Shown: piece after piece, positions 24,171-34,256 of the stretch
How positions within the stretch are numbered: the first letter of the stretch is position 1
Layout of the letters: each line of letters opens with the position of its first letter
Made by a program: the position numbers and the translations under genes
NCBI GenBank assembly: GCA_001792895.1
Contig: MARA01000015.1
Location: 806,001-870,000 of the forward strand
Direction: 5' to 3'
Source of the DNA: Lentinus brumalis
Lineage: Eukaryota > Basidiomycota > Agaricomycetes > Polyporales > Polyporaceae
Length of the DNA stretch: 64,000 nucleotides
Notes under the pieces: model-generated
What the model was told of the DNA's origin: nothing
Databases searched by the model: none
What the model saw: the letters and a program-made list of their open reading frames with translations, nothing else

Positions 24171-25264
24171 GCTTGCACCTCCTCCCCACGACACCTCATC
24201 GTATCTCACACCCTGCGCGGAGCTCTCATCTCTGAGACTCAGCATACCACTACTCTAGATCGCAATGAGCTCTCCCGGCCGTCCCGCCGGTCACCGCGCG
24301 CGTTCAGACACACGATTCCTCATTGAGGCCTCCCCACAGACCCAACCGCGCACTATCACCTTCCGCGAGCGCGACAACGAGCAGATCTCCCGCTCCTACC
24401 CCGGTGCATCGTCCATGTCGACACCCATCATGGGCTCGCCCCCCAGCCCCGTCCTCCTCCCCGAGAGGCCCCGAGCCCTCTCGCCGGACCTCTGGAATCT
24501 TTCGTCACCCAATCCTTCCGAGATGCCGTCCCCTCTTCGCAAGGCTCTCGGGCCTATGCTGAGCCTCGCACGCGAAGCCAAGGAGGAAGCCCTCGCTGAT
24601 CGCAACAGCGCTACTAGCCGCGACAGTCGCCAAAGCGCGTCCGTATCTGCGCCAGTAGAAGACCATCGCAACTCCTCGAGGGCTCACTTCTCGTCCGCCT
24701 CCACTCCAAACCCGCATTCGCAGGGATCCCAAACTCCTCGCAAGTACCGCAGTCCGCGCGTCGAGACCGACAGTGAGGGCGAGGATAACGCACGTTCATC
24801 AGCATGGCGCACACCCACGCGCCACGACAATCCCAACCCGTCACATTCCTGGCGTACGCCCACAGTTGAGCGCGTAGAGGCCGAGGAGCCACGAACGCCT
24901 CCTACCATGCCTGCCACGGTGGTAGTGAACCGCTTGAGTCCGCGAAGGTCATCGACGAAGAGCAAGGTGAAGCGGAGCAGCATCGCGCAGCGCCGCATCA
25001 TGGAGTCCGCCGCGCTCTCGTCCGATAGCGGGATCGCCATGTCGCCCATGTGCCACAGTCCGCTCGTCTCGCTGCCCCTCCCCGACATCCCGCAGTCCGC
25101 GACGTCGGTCGAGCAGCTGTTCTTCCCGCCAGAGCGGCCCGTGCGGTCGCATCACCGGGAGCGGGAGCGCCCCTCTCCCATCCCATCTCCATCGCAGTCG
25201 CCTCTCGCTCTGCAGCCCGTGTCGTCATCGCGCCCTGAGAGTCCACGGTCTGGAGGGGTTGAGT

Positions 25265-25290
25265 GGGTGACTTCCCGTAAGGATCTACGG
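25265..25290 (+). repeat. Harbinger left terminal inverted repeat
   Basis: A 26-bp terminus starting GGGTGACTTCCCG, exactly complementary to 29305-29330. Preceded by the AGT target copy. Confidence 0.93.
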
Positions 25291-25474
25291 CTTTTCGGAC
25301 GACTTCAAATCCATCAGGCGGAGATTGAATTTATTTAGAACAGATAAGCCGTAACCGTAAGGAATGGTCGGTCGGTTTGAAGTCCGCAGATTGACCGCCG
25401 TAGTGGTCCGTTCGCTTGTCCCCGCTTGTACACGCCGTCCACCGCCCACTCTGCTGCCTACCACCCAGCCCGAC

Positions 25475-26822
25475 ATGCCTGCCCTTGAAGACGACGGCTA
25501 CAGCTCTGAGGAAGACGAGGAGGAGGAGATGGAGGACCTGGTACTCGCTGCAGGTGCTATGATGGTCCTGGGAGCCGAAGAAGCCCGCATTTCACGCGCA
25601 GAGAAGCGTAAGCCCAGCCGCCGCTACCTTCGCCGCCCGCAACTACTCCCCACCCCCGCCGTGACACTCCATGGCAAGCCCTGTATGAGAGCCGGGACGA
25701 TCGTGCATTCATTACGACCATGGGAATCGATGTAAACACATTCCACTACATACTTCGGAGTGGATTCTCGTATGAATGGAACCACTTTCCCATCCCCCGT
25801 CCTGACACAAATGCTGCTGGAAACCCCCGTCTCGGCCGCCGCTCGCTCTCAGCAGAGGGCGCCCTTGGGCTCGTCTACCACTATCTCACGTCAGCCATGC
25901 CCGATGTTGCGCTGCAACAGATCTTCGCACTCATCCCGACCACCGTCTCTCGGTACCGCAAGTGGGCACTCGATATTCTCCTCCGCATCCTTCGCAGAAT
26001 CCCAGAAGCTCGCATAGCATGGTGGTCCTCAGGAGAGGAGTGTGAAGAAGATAACACTCTGATTTGTGCCCGTCATCCTTTGCTCACGGGTGCTATCGGG
26101 AGTGTCGATGGCCTGAACATCCTCACTGCATCATCGGAGGATCCCGAGGTCGAGAATGCTACATATAATGGCTGGCTGCATGGTCATTACACAAGCAGTG
26201 TTCTCGTCTTTTCGCCCCGTGGTACGTCTTATGTACATGCTTTCATCTCCTGGGGCCATACTAATTGGTATTGGTAGGCACAATCAAGAAGAGTGTCCTC
26301 AATGCCCCTGGAAGTTGGCACGATGCCAAGGTCGCACGACCAATCTATAACCTCCTCCGTGACCGTACTCCGGCTGGCTACTACCTCGTCGCGGACACTG
26401 CATTCCCGCGAGGCACCAATGCCATCGCCGGTCGCATTCGTGCCCCGGTGAAGGGCGGACAGCGTCTCCCAGCTGATGCCGATGAGCGTGAGGCCATGCT
26501 TGCATTCGACCGCCAGCTGCTCTCCTATCGACAGACTGCAGAGTGGGGTATGCGGGAGTTGCGGGGAGGATTTGGCCGTCTACGCATCCCTCTTGACATC
26601 AATGATCCGGTGGGTCGTGGTGACCTGCTTGAGGTCTGTGTCCGCTCACTCAATGTGCGCGCTGAGCTTGTCGGTATTTCGGAGATACGCACAGTGTACA
26701 TGAAGGTATGGCAGGAGGCTGAGGACGAGGACATCTGGTTGGACTTCGAGAATGTACTCTTTGGGGAGCTGCGCAGACGTGATCGTGTATCCAGATTCCA
26801 CCGTGTAGTCATTGAGGCTTGA
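25475..26822 (+). pseudogene. Harbinger DDE transposase (DDE_Tnp_4), one base short in a C run
   Basis: Exons 25475-26221 and 26278-26822 with a 56-bp intron. An acidic N-terminus (MPALEDDGYSSEEDEEEE) leads to RRYLRRPQLLPTP, then at the C5 run 25653-25657 the frame must shift to reach TPWQALYESRDDRAFITTMGI, the conserved N-terminal region of fungal Harbinger transposases. The catalytic residues are visible: GAIGSVDGLNI (first Asp), YYLVADTAFP (second Asp) and TAEWGMRELRGGFGRL (Glu), with NAPGSWHDAKV between. The coding length of 1292 is one short of a multiple of three, as expected for one missing C. As given, a full transposase cannot be made; a base-calling error is a real alternative. Confidence 0.85.
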
Positions 26823-27055
26823 GGCATTCATTGTTACAATGAACAAGTTATATTTTGAGAACGAGTGACTATGTAAGGTATCTCAAAAACTATAGACATA
26901 TGGTAAGCAGAGACCATCGAGAGGAGAGGTATAATTAGGGTTATGCTTCTATTAACAACACAGGAGAATTATACGAATGTATGCAGCAGAGAGACAAGCG
27001 AGGGGCACAGGATGATACTCAATATGTAAACGAGCGGGTTAGAGATGGGCACTAA

Positions 27056-29003
27056 CTAGTTCTGGGATGAAGATGCAGCATTATCAGATGAGCGGGGAAC
27101 GGTGGTGTCATTAGATGCAATAGAAGCAAGGGTATCAAGAGCAGTGGAGGAGTGATGGGCATACTGTCCAGACAGGGATGTCGACACACGAACCGGGGAC
27201 ATGCTCAAGGGACGAGCGTGTCGAGAGGAGCTAGGCATGTGAGAAGACTCACCCGCATGCTCACTGACACCACCATGTCCAGCTCCTGATGAGGGGTACT
27301 GGAAGCTGGGCACAGGGAGGGGACTGCGGTGACGTGTGTCCAAGAAGGTGTCATGATAGAGACGAGGAGTGCGGGGCGAGAAGACACTGTGGGAGCGCTG
27401 GCGATGCGGGGTGCGGGGTGTGTCCCAGTGATCATACCGCGAACGACCACGGTGATCGTCATAGCGGTGGCTGCGCATGTCGTCATGTTGAGAGCGGGAC
27501 CCAGATGAACGACCTGTCATCACCTGCATCATCTCGAGCATGTCGAGACGAGCCTGGAGACGAGTCACCTCCGTAACCTGCTGCTGAAGCTGCAGCCCCT
27601 GCTGCTGAAGACGGTCTGACAGAGACTCATTCCTCACACGCAGGTCACGGTTCTCCTGCGTCAAGCGATCGATCTGGCTCTGAGCCAGACGGCGTGCAAA
27701 GCGCGTCTCATCCCGGGCCTCGCGGGTGGCAGGGTCGAAAGCGGTTGAGACCGAGGACATGAAGTCCGCAGCCTGTGCGCGCCGGGTCGAGACACGGGAA
27801 GTCGAGGTTGGGGCATGGGCGGTGGATCCTGAGGCAGTCATCGGTGTCCGCATACCAGAGCTGGACGTGCGCGAGCCTACGATACCGTCTGTGCGGAATG
27901 TCTTGAGCACCGGGCCTTTCTTGCTGGGCTTCGACAACACTGGGGGGGCATCAAGCAACTCGATGTCTGAGTCGTCGATCTCCGCGGGCTCCTCTGTGCT
28001 GTCTACATCATCTGCCATGTCGTCATCGTCAACATCACGGAGATGGATGCGCTCGTTGATTAACTCCTCGATCTCGTACGCGCGCTCGACGTGAGGAGGG
28101 ATCTCAGCATCACCGGTAGGCTTAGGCGTGCGTACAAGCTATAGAATGTGGTTACATATAGGAATTAAACATAAGCGCGACATCAGCACATACCGATTCA
28201 AACTTCGTCTTGAGCGGCTTCTGGGTGCGCGTAGGACGGCCATTGTCCTTCGCCCACGCATTGAAGAGCCGTGTGACCTCCTCCCACGAGCTCTGCCCGA
28301 TGGGGAGCTTGGCCGCGACAAGACCGAGGAGGTAGTCGAGGTCATCGGCTGAGTAGTTGAACGTGCCCGGCTGGCGGCCAGCGTGGGCACTGTTCTTGTT
28401 CTCAGTCGAAGCCTTACCCTTACCCTTCCCCTTCGGCACCGGGGCGGGCTTGGGCTTCTTTGCTGTGCTGCTCGACGTCTCCTCCTGAGCACGCTTCTTG
28501 CCTTTGTCGGTTTTCGGCGCGCGCGCCTGCTCCTCAAGGAAAGCACGCATAGGGTCGGGCGAGGACGGCGGAGTGGGAGATGCGCGATGCTGACCGGCAG
28601 ACTGCGGTGGAGCGGGGGCAGAGACAGAAGGAGGGGGTGGGTGCGGGTACTGGGGAGCAGGATAGGGATGTACGAAAGGAGCGTGAGGGCCGCCTTGGAT
28701 GGGCGGGAAAGGTGGGTGCGGGAAAGACGCGGCCTGCGCGTTGAACACTGCAGAACGCTGGGGAAACCCTGGATGGGGCTGCGACTCGGTAGAGGCACCG
28801 GATGGCTGCCCCTCCATTTGAGTACTTGACGCAGCGTCGGGCAGGGTTGGCTATGAATGTGGGATGTGGTCAGCGCTGTGGGTGACATCCGGTGGGAACA
28901 CTGGCGTACGTACCATGGGTGGCCGGATTTGAAACCGGTGCCACTGGCCATGCTGGTCCTGCCAGAGGCCGCCATTGGGATCGAAGCCGTCGGGGTTGTC
29001 CAT
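27056..29003 (-). CDS. Harbinger Myb/SANT-like (DUF6818) partner protein
   Basis: Three exons (29003-28914, 28850-28194, 28138-27056) encode 609 residues without frame breaks. It starts MDNPDGFDPNGGLWQDQHG, then a Pro-rich segment and a Lys-rich stretch (KPKPAPVPKGKGKGK, nuclear-localisation-like). The Myb/SANT-like domain reads YSADDLDYLLGLVAAKLPIGQSSWEEVTRLFNAW and continues with TRTQKPLKTKFESLV..KPTGDAEIPPHVERAYEIEELI. The C-terminal half holds a Gln-rich coiled coil (RFARRLAQSQIDRLTQENRDL) and an Arg/Ser-rich tail. In PIF/Harbinger elements the Myb-like protein binds subterminal DNA and recruits or imports the transposase. The gene is convergent with the transposase and separated from it by about 230 bp. 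Confidence 0.85.
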
Positions 29004-29169
29004 CACGTTCGACAGGGAAAGATGAAATGAGTGTGGTGGTTGGTGGTAGGTAGTTTCTGCGTGCAGAAGGCAACAAGGGCCGCCGACGTGAGACGCCGGA
29101 TTCGAACGGAGCTCGAAAACATACCGTATAAGGCAGGACACCGTGCTCTGCGGCCGCGTTTAGCTCTGG

Positions 29170-29189
29170 AAGGGGGGTCGACCCCCCTT
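29170..29189. repeat. 20-bp perfect palindrome in the Harbinger subterminal region
   Basis: AAGGGGGG-TCGA-CCCCCCTT is a perfect palindrome between the Myb gene start and the right terminus. It may be a binding site for the element's own proteins or a hairpin; sequence alone cannot decide. Confidence 0.8.
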
Positions 29190-29304
29190 TTCAGACTCGG
29201 GGCGCTTGCTGGCTCTACGGAGGCCTTTCCCATCAGCGGAGTGGGGATCGGCCTCGGCATTTCGGCAATCGGCCGAAATCAACCATCTACGGTCGTCCGT
29301 AGAC

Positions 29305-29330
29305 CCGTAGATCCTTACGGGAAGTCACCC
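29305..29330 (-). repeat. Harbinger right terminal inverted repeat
   Basis: A 26-bp terminus ending CGGGAAGTCACCC, followed by the second AGT target copy at 29331-29333. Confidence 0.93.
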
Positions 29331-30329
29331 AGTACCGCGCGGACTCTCCTGACCGTTCGAGCGGGTCCGCTCGTGGACGCGAGAGCCCCGATGCGATGTC
29401 CGTACCGATCCCGCTCAGTCCTGGATCGACACTCGCCCAGTCGCGGCCCCCGTCCCCTGCGGAGGACGCTCGCGCGTCGTCAAAGACTGCGGCGAAAGCG
29501 GGGAGCAGCAAGCAGTTTGGGCGGTCGCCATCGCCTGTGGAGGAGCCTGCAGCGCGGCACTCGACGTTCTACATGCAGGATGAGATGATCATCTTGAAAG
29601 TGAGTGATAGACCACTTCCTTGATGTGGCATGGGGCGCTGACCTTGGGTTGTGTGTAGGTGGAGAACACCCTCTTCCGCGTGCACCGATACTTCTTGGAG
29701 CGCGACTCGACGTTCTTCAAGGACTTCTTTGAGCGCACGCTGGGCCATGGCGCAGGCAGGACCGACGACACCGCCCTGCGCCTCAAGGATGTCTCCCGTC
29801 GCGAGTTCGAGTGTCTCCTGCACTTCCTGTATAACGGGTACGCCATTCCCATACTCTGATTGCCTCATGATTTCAATTACTCACCTTAAATCGCAGCGCC
29901 GCTGGGACACCAAACGACTCCATCCTCAACCTGGTCCTCCTCCTCTCCACCGCATCCGCCCTCGCCTTCCCCGCCGCACGCACGCACGCCATCTCCGCAC
30001 TCGACGCGGCCTCGCCCCCGCTGGACCCCGTAGAGCGCGTGTTCCTCGCGGAAAAGTACACGATCCCGGCGTGGCTGCGCCCAGCGTACGTCGAGCTGTG
30101 CTCGCGCTCGCACGCGCTCGAGGACGCGGAGGCGGAGGTGCTGGGGCTGCAGACGACGGCGCGACTAGCACGTGCGCGGGAGGCCGTGCTCGAGGAGAAG
30201 GTGCAGGAGTGGCGAAGGGCAGTCGACCGCGCGCAGAAAGGGGAGGCAGTGAGCAAGGATGATATGCAGGTGAGGGAGGCGAAGCTTGTCGAGCGCGTCG
30301 TGGATGATATCTTCGCGGTGGACGCGTGA

Positions 30330-30632
30330 CGTGTGGTGGGTTGGTTGTCGCCGGTCAGAGTGTGATATGGCTGGGAGGGAGGTGGGCTCGAGCTGGACCT
30401 TGGGATTCCCCGTTGTGTATCGTATATATTTGCCTCTCGCATCTGCATCTGTAGCATACCATAGCACGCGCACCTGTCATGATCAGGACTTCGAATGTAT
30501 AGACATCCAAACTTCGGGTTTCAGAGCATCTGGATAGCATTAGTAATACAGCATCTATCGTACAATGACATGACGAGGACGAGGAGCGTGGGCGACCACC
30601 ACCACACGGCGCAGAGAAGCGGCGGGCAGGGG
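30330..30632. other. Convergent 3' spacer between BTB gene A and RPB9
   Basis: About 300 bp of 3' flanks of two convergent genes. Nothing else seen. Confidence 0.4.
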
Positions 30633-31355
30633 CTACATCTCCGGCTGCTGTTCTAGGTCGAGGCTTGGGTCTGTATACGCGTTGTTGCATTTTGTGCAGA
30701 CGTAGAAGAGGATCATGCGCGTCTGCTTCCGCTTCGACTGGTCCTGGAAGAACACGGCGCTGGGTAGGGCAGGGTCAGGGCCGGGGTTTCTTGCGAGTGC
30801 GAGGTACCAGAGAGAGTGCGGACGTACTCGTCATGGCCGCATTTTGGGCAGACCATCTTCTGGTGTGCCTGAAGGGGGCGGGGTCAGTCGCGCGAGAGGG
30901 AGTCAGAGCTACAGAGTGGACGTACCAATGTCGGGTCCGAGGCGAGGTCCGCCGTCACACCGACTTGCTCCCTGCGCGATGATCAGTGCTCTGCTCTATC
31001 GCACGCGCAGCGCCTGGAGCTCGCGCCCGCAGAATGGAAAAGAGCGGCAGGAAGAACACGAGAGCGGAGGGGAGGAGGGGTAGACTTGGCAGAACGCTTA
31101 CTCACCTGGTCACCGTTAGCAAATCATTCCTGTACACACACTGGTTCTCCCCGATCTCGTCGTACGCGCATATACGGCATGCGTAGACCATAACGCGCCG
31201 ATTCGGGTCCGCCTTGGGATAGAGCAGGTTGTTGCATTCCGAGCAAAAGTGGAGTGAAGCCTGTGTTCGGAAAGTCGAGGTTTATTGAGGTTGTCAAGTA
31301 CAGCAACACAGTCAGCAGATAGACAGTCATAAAGCACGTAGATACATGCCATCAT
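30633..31355 (-). CDS. RPB9: RNA polymerase II subunit RPB9
   Basis: Exons, in transcript order, are an uncertain first exon near 31355, then 31260-31106, 30971-30926, 30868-30828 and 30759-30633. The protein reads ASLHFCSECNNLLYPKADPNRRVMVYACRICAYDE: the first zinc ribbon, CxxC...CxxC. REQVGVTADLASDPTL follows, then the second ribbon AHQKMVCPKCGHDDAVFFQDQSK...FYVCTKCNNAYT. This is the standard RPB9 layout. The subunit sits at the jaw of Pol II and affects start-site choice, elongation and fidelity. The C-terminus PSLDLEQQPEM is slightly longer than in yeast. The initiator methionine is unclear: the ATGs at 31355-31350 need a donor that I could not fix (GC- or GTGCTT-type), so the 5' end is provisional. 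Confidence 0.9.
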
Positions 31356-31449
31356 GATGGAGAGCAGGGTATGAGCGAAGAAGGGTTCCGGAGTGGTGGT
31401 GGTCGTAGACAAAGGGCCTGCGATGCAAGCGCCCCCTCCCTCGCCTGAA

Positions 31450-31561
31450 CGCTCACTTACTTACTTACTCACTTACTTACTTACTTACTTACCTACTTAC
31501 CTATTTACTTACTTACTTGCTTACTTGCTTGCTTACTTACCTAGGCCTTTACTTACTTACC
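31450..31561. repeat. TTAC-type tetranucleotide microsatellite
   Basis: About 110 bp of CTTA/TTAC tandem units with scattered substitutions, between RPB9 and the GPI mannosyltransferase. Confidence 0.9.
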
Positions 31562-31730
31562 GGTATCAGAATTCTGTGAGTTAGTGCACAAGTTCTGTGT
31601 TCTCCTTCTGAATCTCGCAAGTCCTCCTCCACCTCGGCGACGACCTCATAGTCATTCCATCTTCCTAGCTCCCTTTGCTCTATCCTGATGCTCTGAAAAC
31701 ATTCCCGATAGTACTTAACCTACTGCGCGT

Positions 31731-33745
31731 ATGGGACGATTCAACCTTCGTGCTGTCTACTTTGGTCTAGTGGTCCTGCGGCTCTGCTTCGCGCTATTTG
31801 GGACGGGCTACATCCACCCCGATGAATGGTTTCAAAATGGAGAAGCAGTAGCAGGTGAGATTGGAGATATTGCTTTGGTTGCGGAAAGACTCAGACGACG
31901 TGGTTATAGGTCGGACGCTTGGTCTGCACACCCAATTGACCTGGGAATGGGAACCCGTCTTCCCCTGCCGTTCCATCGTCCCTGTGTGGTTGACGACCGG
32001 AGTGCCCTTTTGGTTGGCTCAGCGGTTGACAACTGGTGCGCTCCGAAGGTATCTCAATGCATAGTGAGGTTGAGCTGGTACAGGTGACGTCCTCAACCCA
32101 AGGATACTGTTCGTGGCGGAGAGACTCTCTTCCTTCCTCTCGTCTCTGTTACTCGGTGCGTACTCTACTGTGTGACTCCTTGACCGCACTCATCCCATCC
32201 AGACTACGCTCTGTACCACCTGGTCCACGAGCCTGCACGTGCGCTGGCCCTCATCCTCCTCGGATCATCATATGTCATGCACACATACCAAGTCCGCCCG
32301 TTCTCCAATTCCATTGAGGCCATCCTAGTTGCTCTTTCCTTGCTTCTCCTGAAGAGAATGCTCGTTGTAGAGAGTCTGAGGTCTCCCACACAGGTCAGCC
32401 CGTTCGCGATGTCGTGCGACTAAGTTGATGCTCATACCGCTGGGGCAGACAGGCTCCCGATATCTGGTCCTCCTTGCTTTTGTTGCAACTTGCGGGCTCT
32501 TCACCCGGATCACTTTCGCAGCGTTCTTCCTCCCCATCGCACTTGAAGCGCTCAAGTACACCCTCCGTCGGTCTCGGTTCGCGTTGCTCCCTTGGCTGCG
32601 GTCCCTCGCCCTCCCGATGCTTGTCGCAGGTGCTACTGGACTGGGTTTCGTCTACGCCGACTCGACATACTTTGTCTTCCCTTCCCGCGAGTCCATGTTC
32701 GAGCTCACCCCGCTGAACTTCCTACGCTACAACCTTCTTCCCGCCAACCTCGCCGAACACGGTCTGCATCCGCGCTGGCTCCATCTTGTGGTGAATCTGC
32801 CTATGATCGCGACCCCGGGCCTCTTGCTGTACGTGTTTTGGTCCGAGTGGGACTACACGAACCCTCGTACCGCGGAGCGGCCTCATGAGAAGAGAAAGGA
32901 TAGAGCCAGAGTTGGAGTTATGGAGACGCTCCAGAGAGGTGAGTCTGAGTCGCACGAACTGGACAGAGGCTCACGATATCTAGTGTTGCATTGGGTGCGG
33001 TGGTCGGGCACGACGCTCCTGTCGATCCAGCCCCATCAGGAGCCTCGTTTCCTCATACCCCTCCTCACCCCCATGATCGCTCTGGTACTCAACCACGGTC
33101 GTATAATGCGTGCGGGCAGATGGTTCTGGGTGAGTACTGCCGTTGCGTGTCACGTCTTACTGACTCACCTTCCCTTTCCTGCAGTCTGTGTGGATAGTTT
33201 CGAACGTGGTCCTCGCCATACTGTTCGGCATTCTGCATCAAGGAGGCGTCGTGCCCTCGCTATTTCGCGTTCACGACATAATTTACGGCGAGCGCACACC
33301 GACTTTTGACCAGCGCTTCTACGTGGTCTACTGGAAGACATACATGCCCCCTCGGCACCTCCTAGCGATACCCCAGGCCCGTGCGTTCGCATCCCTTCCC
33401 AATATGCACATTGCTCGTGTTGCTGACTATCCCGCAGATGTCGATACAAAAGCAGTCCGCGTGTTCGACGTCGCAGGCGCGCCCGCAGACGGCGTCGCGC
33501 GAGCGCTCTCTATTCCAGGGATGATACCGAACTCGACCACGCTCCTTGTCGCCCCTTTCCATGCGGTTCGCAGCTTCGACGCACGCGCGCAGGAGTGCCT
33601 GACGCTCCGCAACCGGGTGTTCCCCCATCTAGATCTGGATCATATCGCTGAGGCGGTTGAAGTTGGGTGGAAGGACGGGCTAAGCCTGGGCATTTGGGAG
33701 GTGGACTCGGTGTGCATTGAGAGGACGATGCCTGCTGCTGCTTAG
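31731..33745 (+). CDS. SMP3: GPI mannosyltransferase of the GT22 family (SMP3/PIG-Z type)
   Basis: Six exons (31731-31854, 31910-32035, 32084-32155, 32203-32393, 32449-33129, 33185-33745) join to 584 residues. The GT22 signature is IHPDEWFQNGE in the first lumenal loop, followed by TWEWEPVFPCRSIVPVWL, HTYQVRPFSNSIEAI and QPHQEPRFLIPLL, all conserved in GPI mannosyltransferases. Multiple hydrophobic segments fit a polytopic ER membrane protein. SMP3/PIG-Z adds the fourth mannose to the GPI anchor precursor from dolichol-phosphate-mannose. A 45-bp in-frame segment at 32940-32984 has GT...AG ends and could be an additional intron. PIG-B-type GPI mannosyltransferase III is the main alternative; the C-terminal region and overall motif set favour SMP3. 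No frame break. Confidence 0.85.
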
Positions 33746-34256
33746 ATCTCGTCGTGCTTGTGTATGCGGTCTCCTGTTGCGCTCATATCGTGGCCACGTT
33801 CCAGTGGTCCCGAACGTATCAGCGGTTGAGGCACTGCTGACGGTTCATCGACCACAACGACATCTTGAGGCACATCAAGATGCGCACAATACAGGTACGC
33901 CGTGTCTTCTTCGCCGAGATGACAACTTGCTCACCGACAGCAGGTAGCCAGTACACGTGGAGTGTCCTGTCAGGATGTATGCTTGTAACGCACGACGCTA
34001 GGATGTTCAACGCGATACCTGCACTACACGCGCATCCCAGAGATACATTGATCTGTAGGTGAGACCCTCCGTGCGTGCACCACGCAGCCGCGTCTTCTGC
34101 ACTTCCGGCCCGGCGCTTGTGCCAGCTTGCAGCAACCATGCCTCACCTGCATTGCGGCCGCTCCTCCTGTTCACCTTGAGAGGTGCCGCCTACATAAGCC
34201 ATTTGCTGCTTACCAGACTCTTTCTTCCTCCTTCTCACATCTCCCGCAGCCCCACA
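33746..34256. other. 0.5 kb spacer before BTB gene B
   Basis: Contains the promoter of BTB gene B (a TACATAAG motif near 34192). No gene recognised. Confidence 0.35.

Larger units (their letters stand above)
25265..29330. mobile_element. PIF/Harbinger DNA transposon, 4,066 bp, inserted in BTB gene A
   Basis: The 26-bp terminal inverted repeats at 25265-25290 and 29305-29330 (GGGTGACTTCCCG...) match perfectly. They are flanked by a 3-bp target duplication AGT (25262-25264 and 29331-29333), the size used by PIF/Harbinger elements. Inside are a DDE transposase on the plus strand and a convergent Myb/SANT-like gene on the minus strand, the two-gene layout of autonomous Harbingers. A weaker similarity (CGGACGAC) extends the inner edge of both termini. 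A 20-bp palindrome is subterminal at 29170-29189. Perfect termini and an exact target duplication indicate a recent insertion. Confidence 0.93.
24265..30329 (+). pseudogene. BTB/POZ-domain gene A, split by a Harbinger transposon
   Basis: The first exon starts at 24265 (MSSPGRPAGHRARSD) and encodes about 333 disordered Ser/Pro/Arg-rich residues until the transposon at 25265. The frame resumes at 29334 and continues with exons to 29599, 29659-29837 and 29897-30329. Leaving out the element and one target copy gives 1878 bp, exactly 626 codons including the stop. The BTB domain starts at the HSTFYMQDEMIILK splice junction and reads VENTLFRVHRYFLERDSTFFKDFF..., typical of fungal BTB proteins. These are often adaptors or dimerisation modules; the specific role is unknown. 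The last two exons (179 and 433 bp) have exactly the lengths of those in BTB gene B at 34257-35863. With the insertion in place the protein would end inside the transposon (stop at 25338), before the BTB domain. Confidence 0.85.

Noticed and set aside
31450..31561. CRISPR-like array
   Set aside because: A simple tetranucleotide repeat without unique spacers, in a eukaryotic genome.
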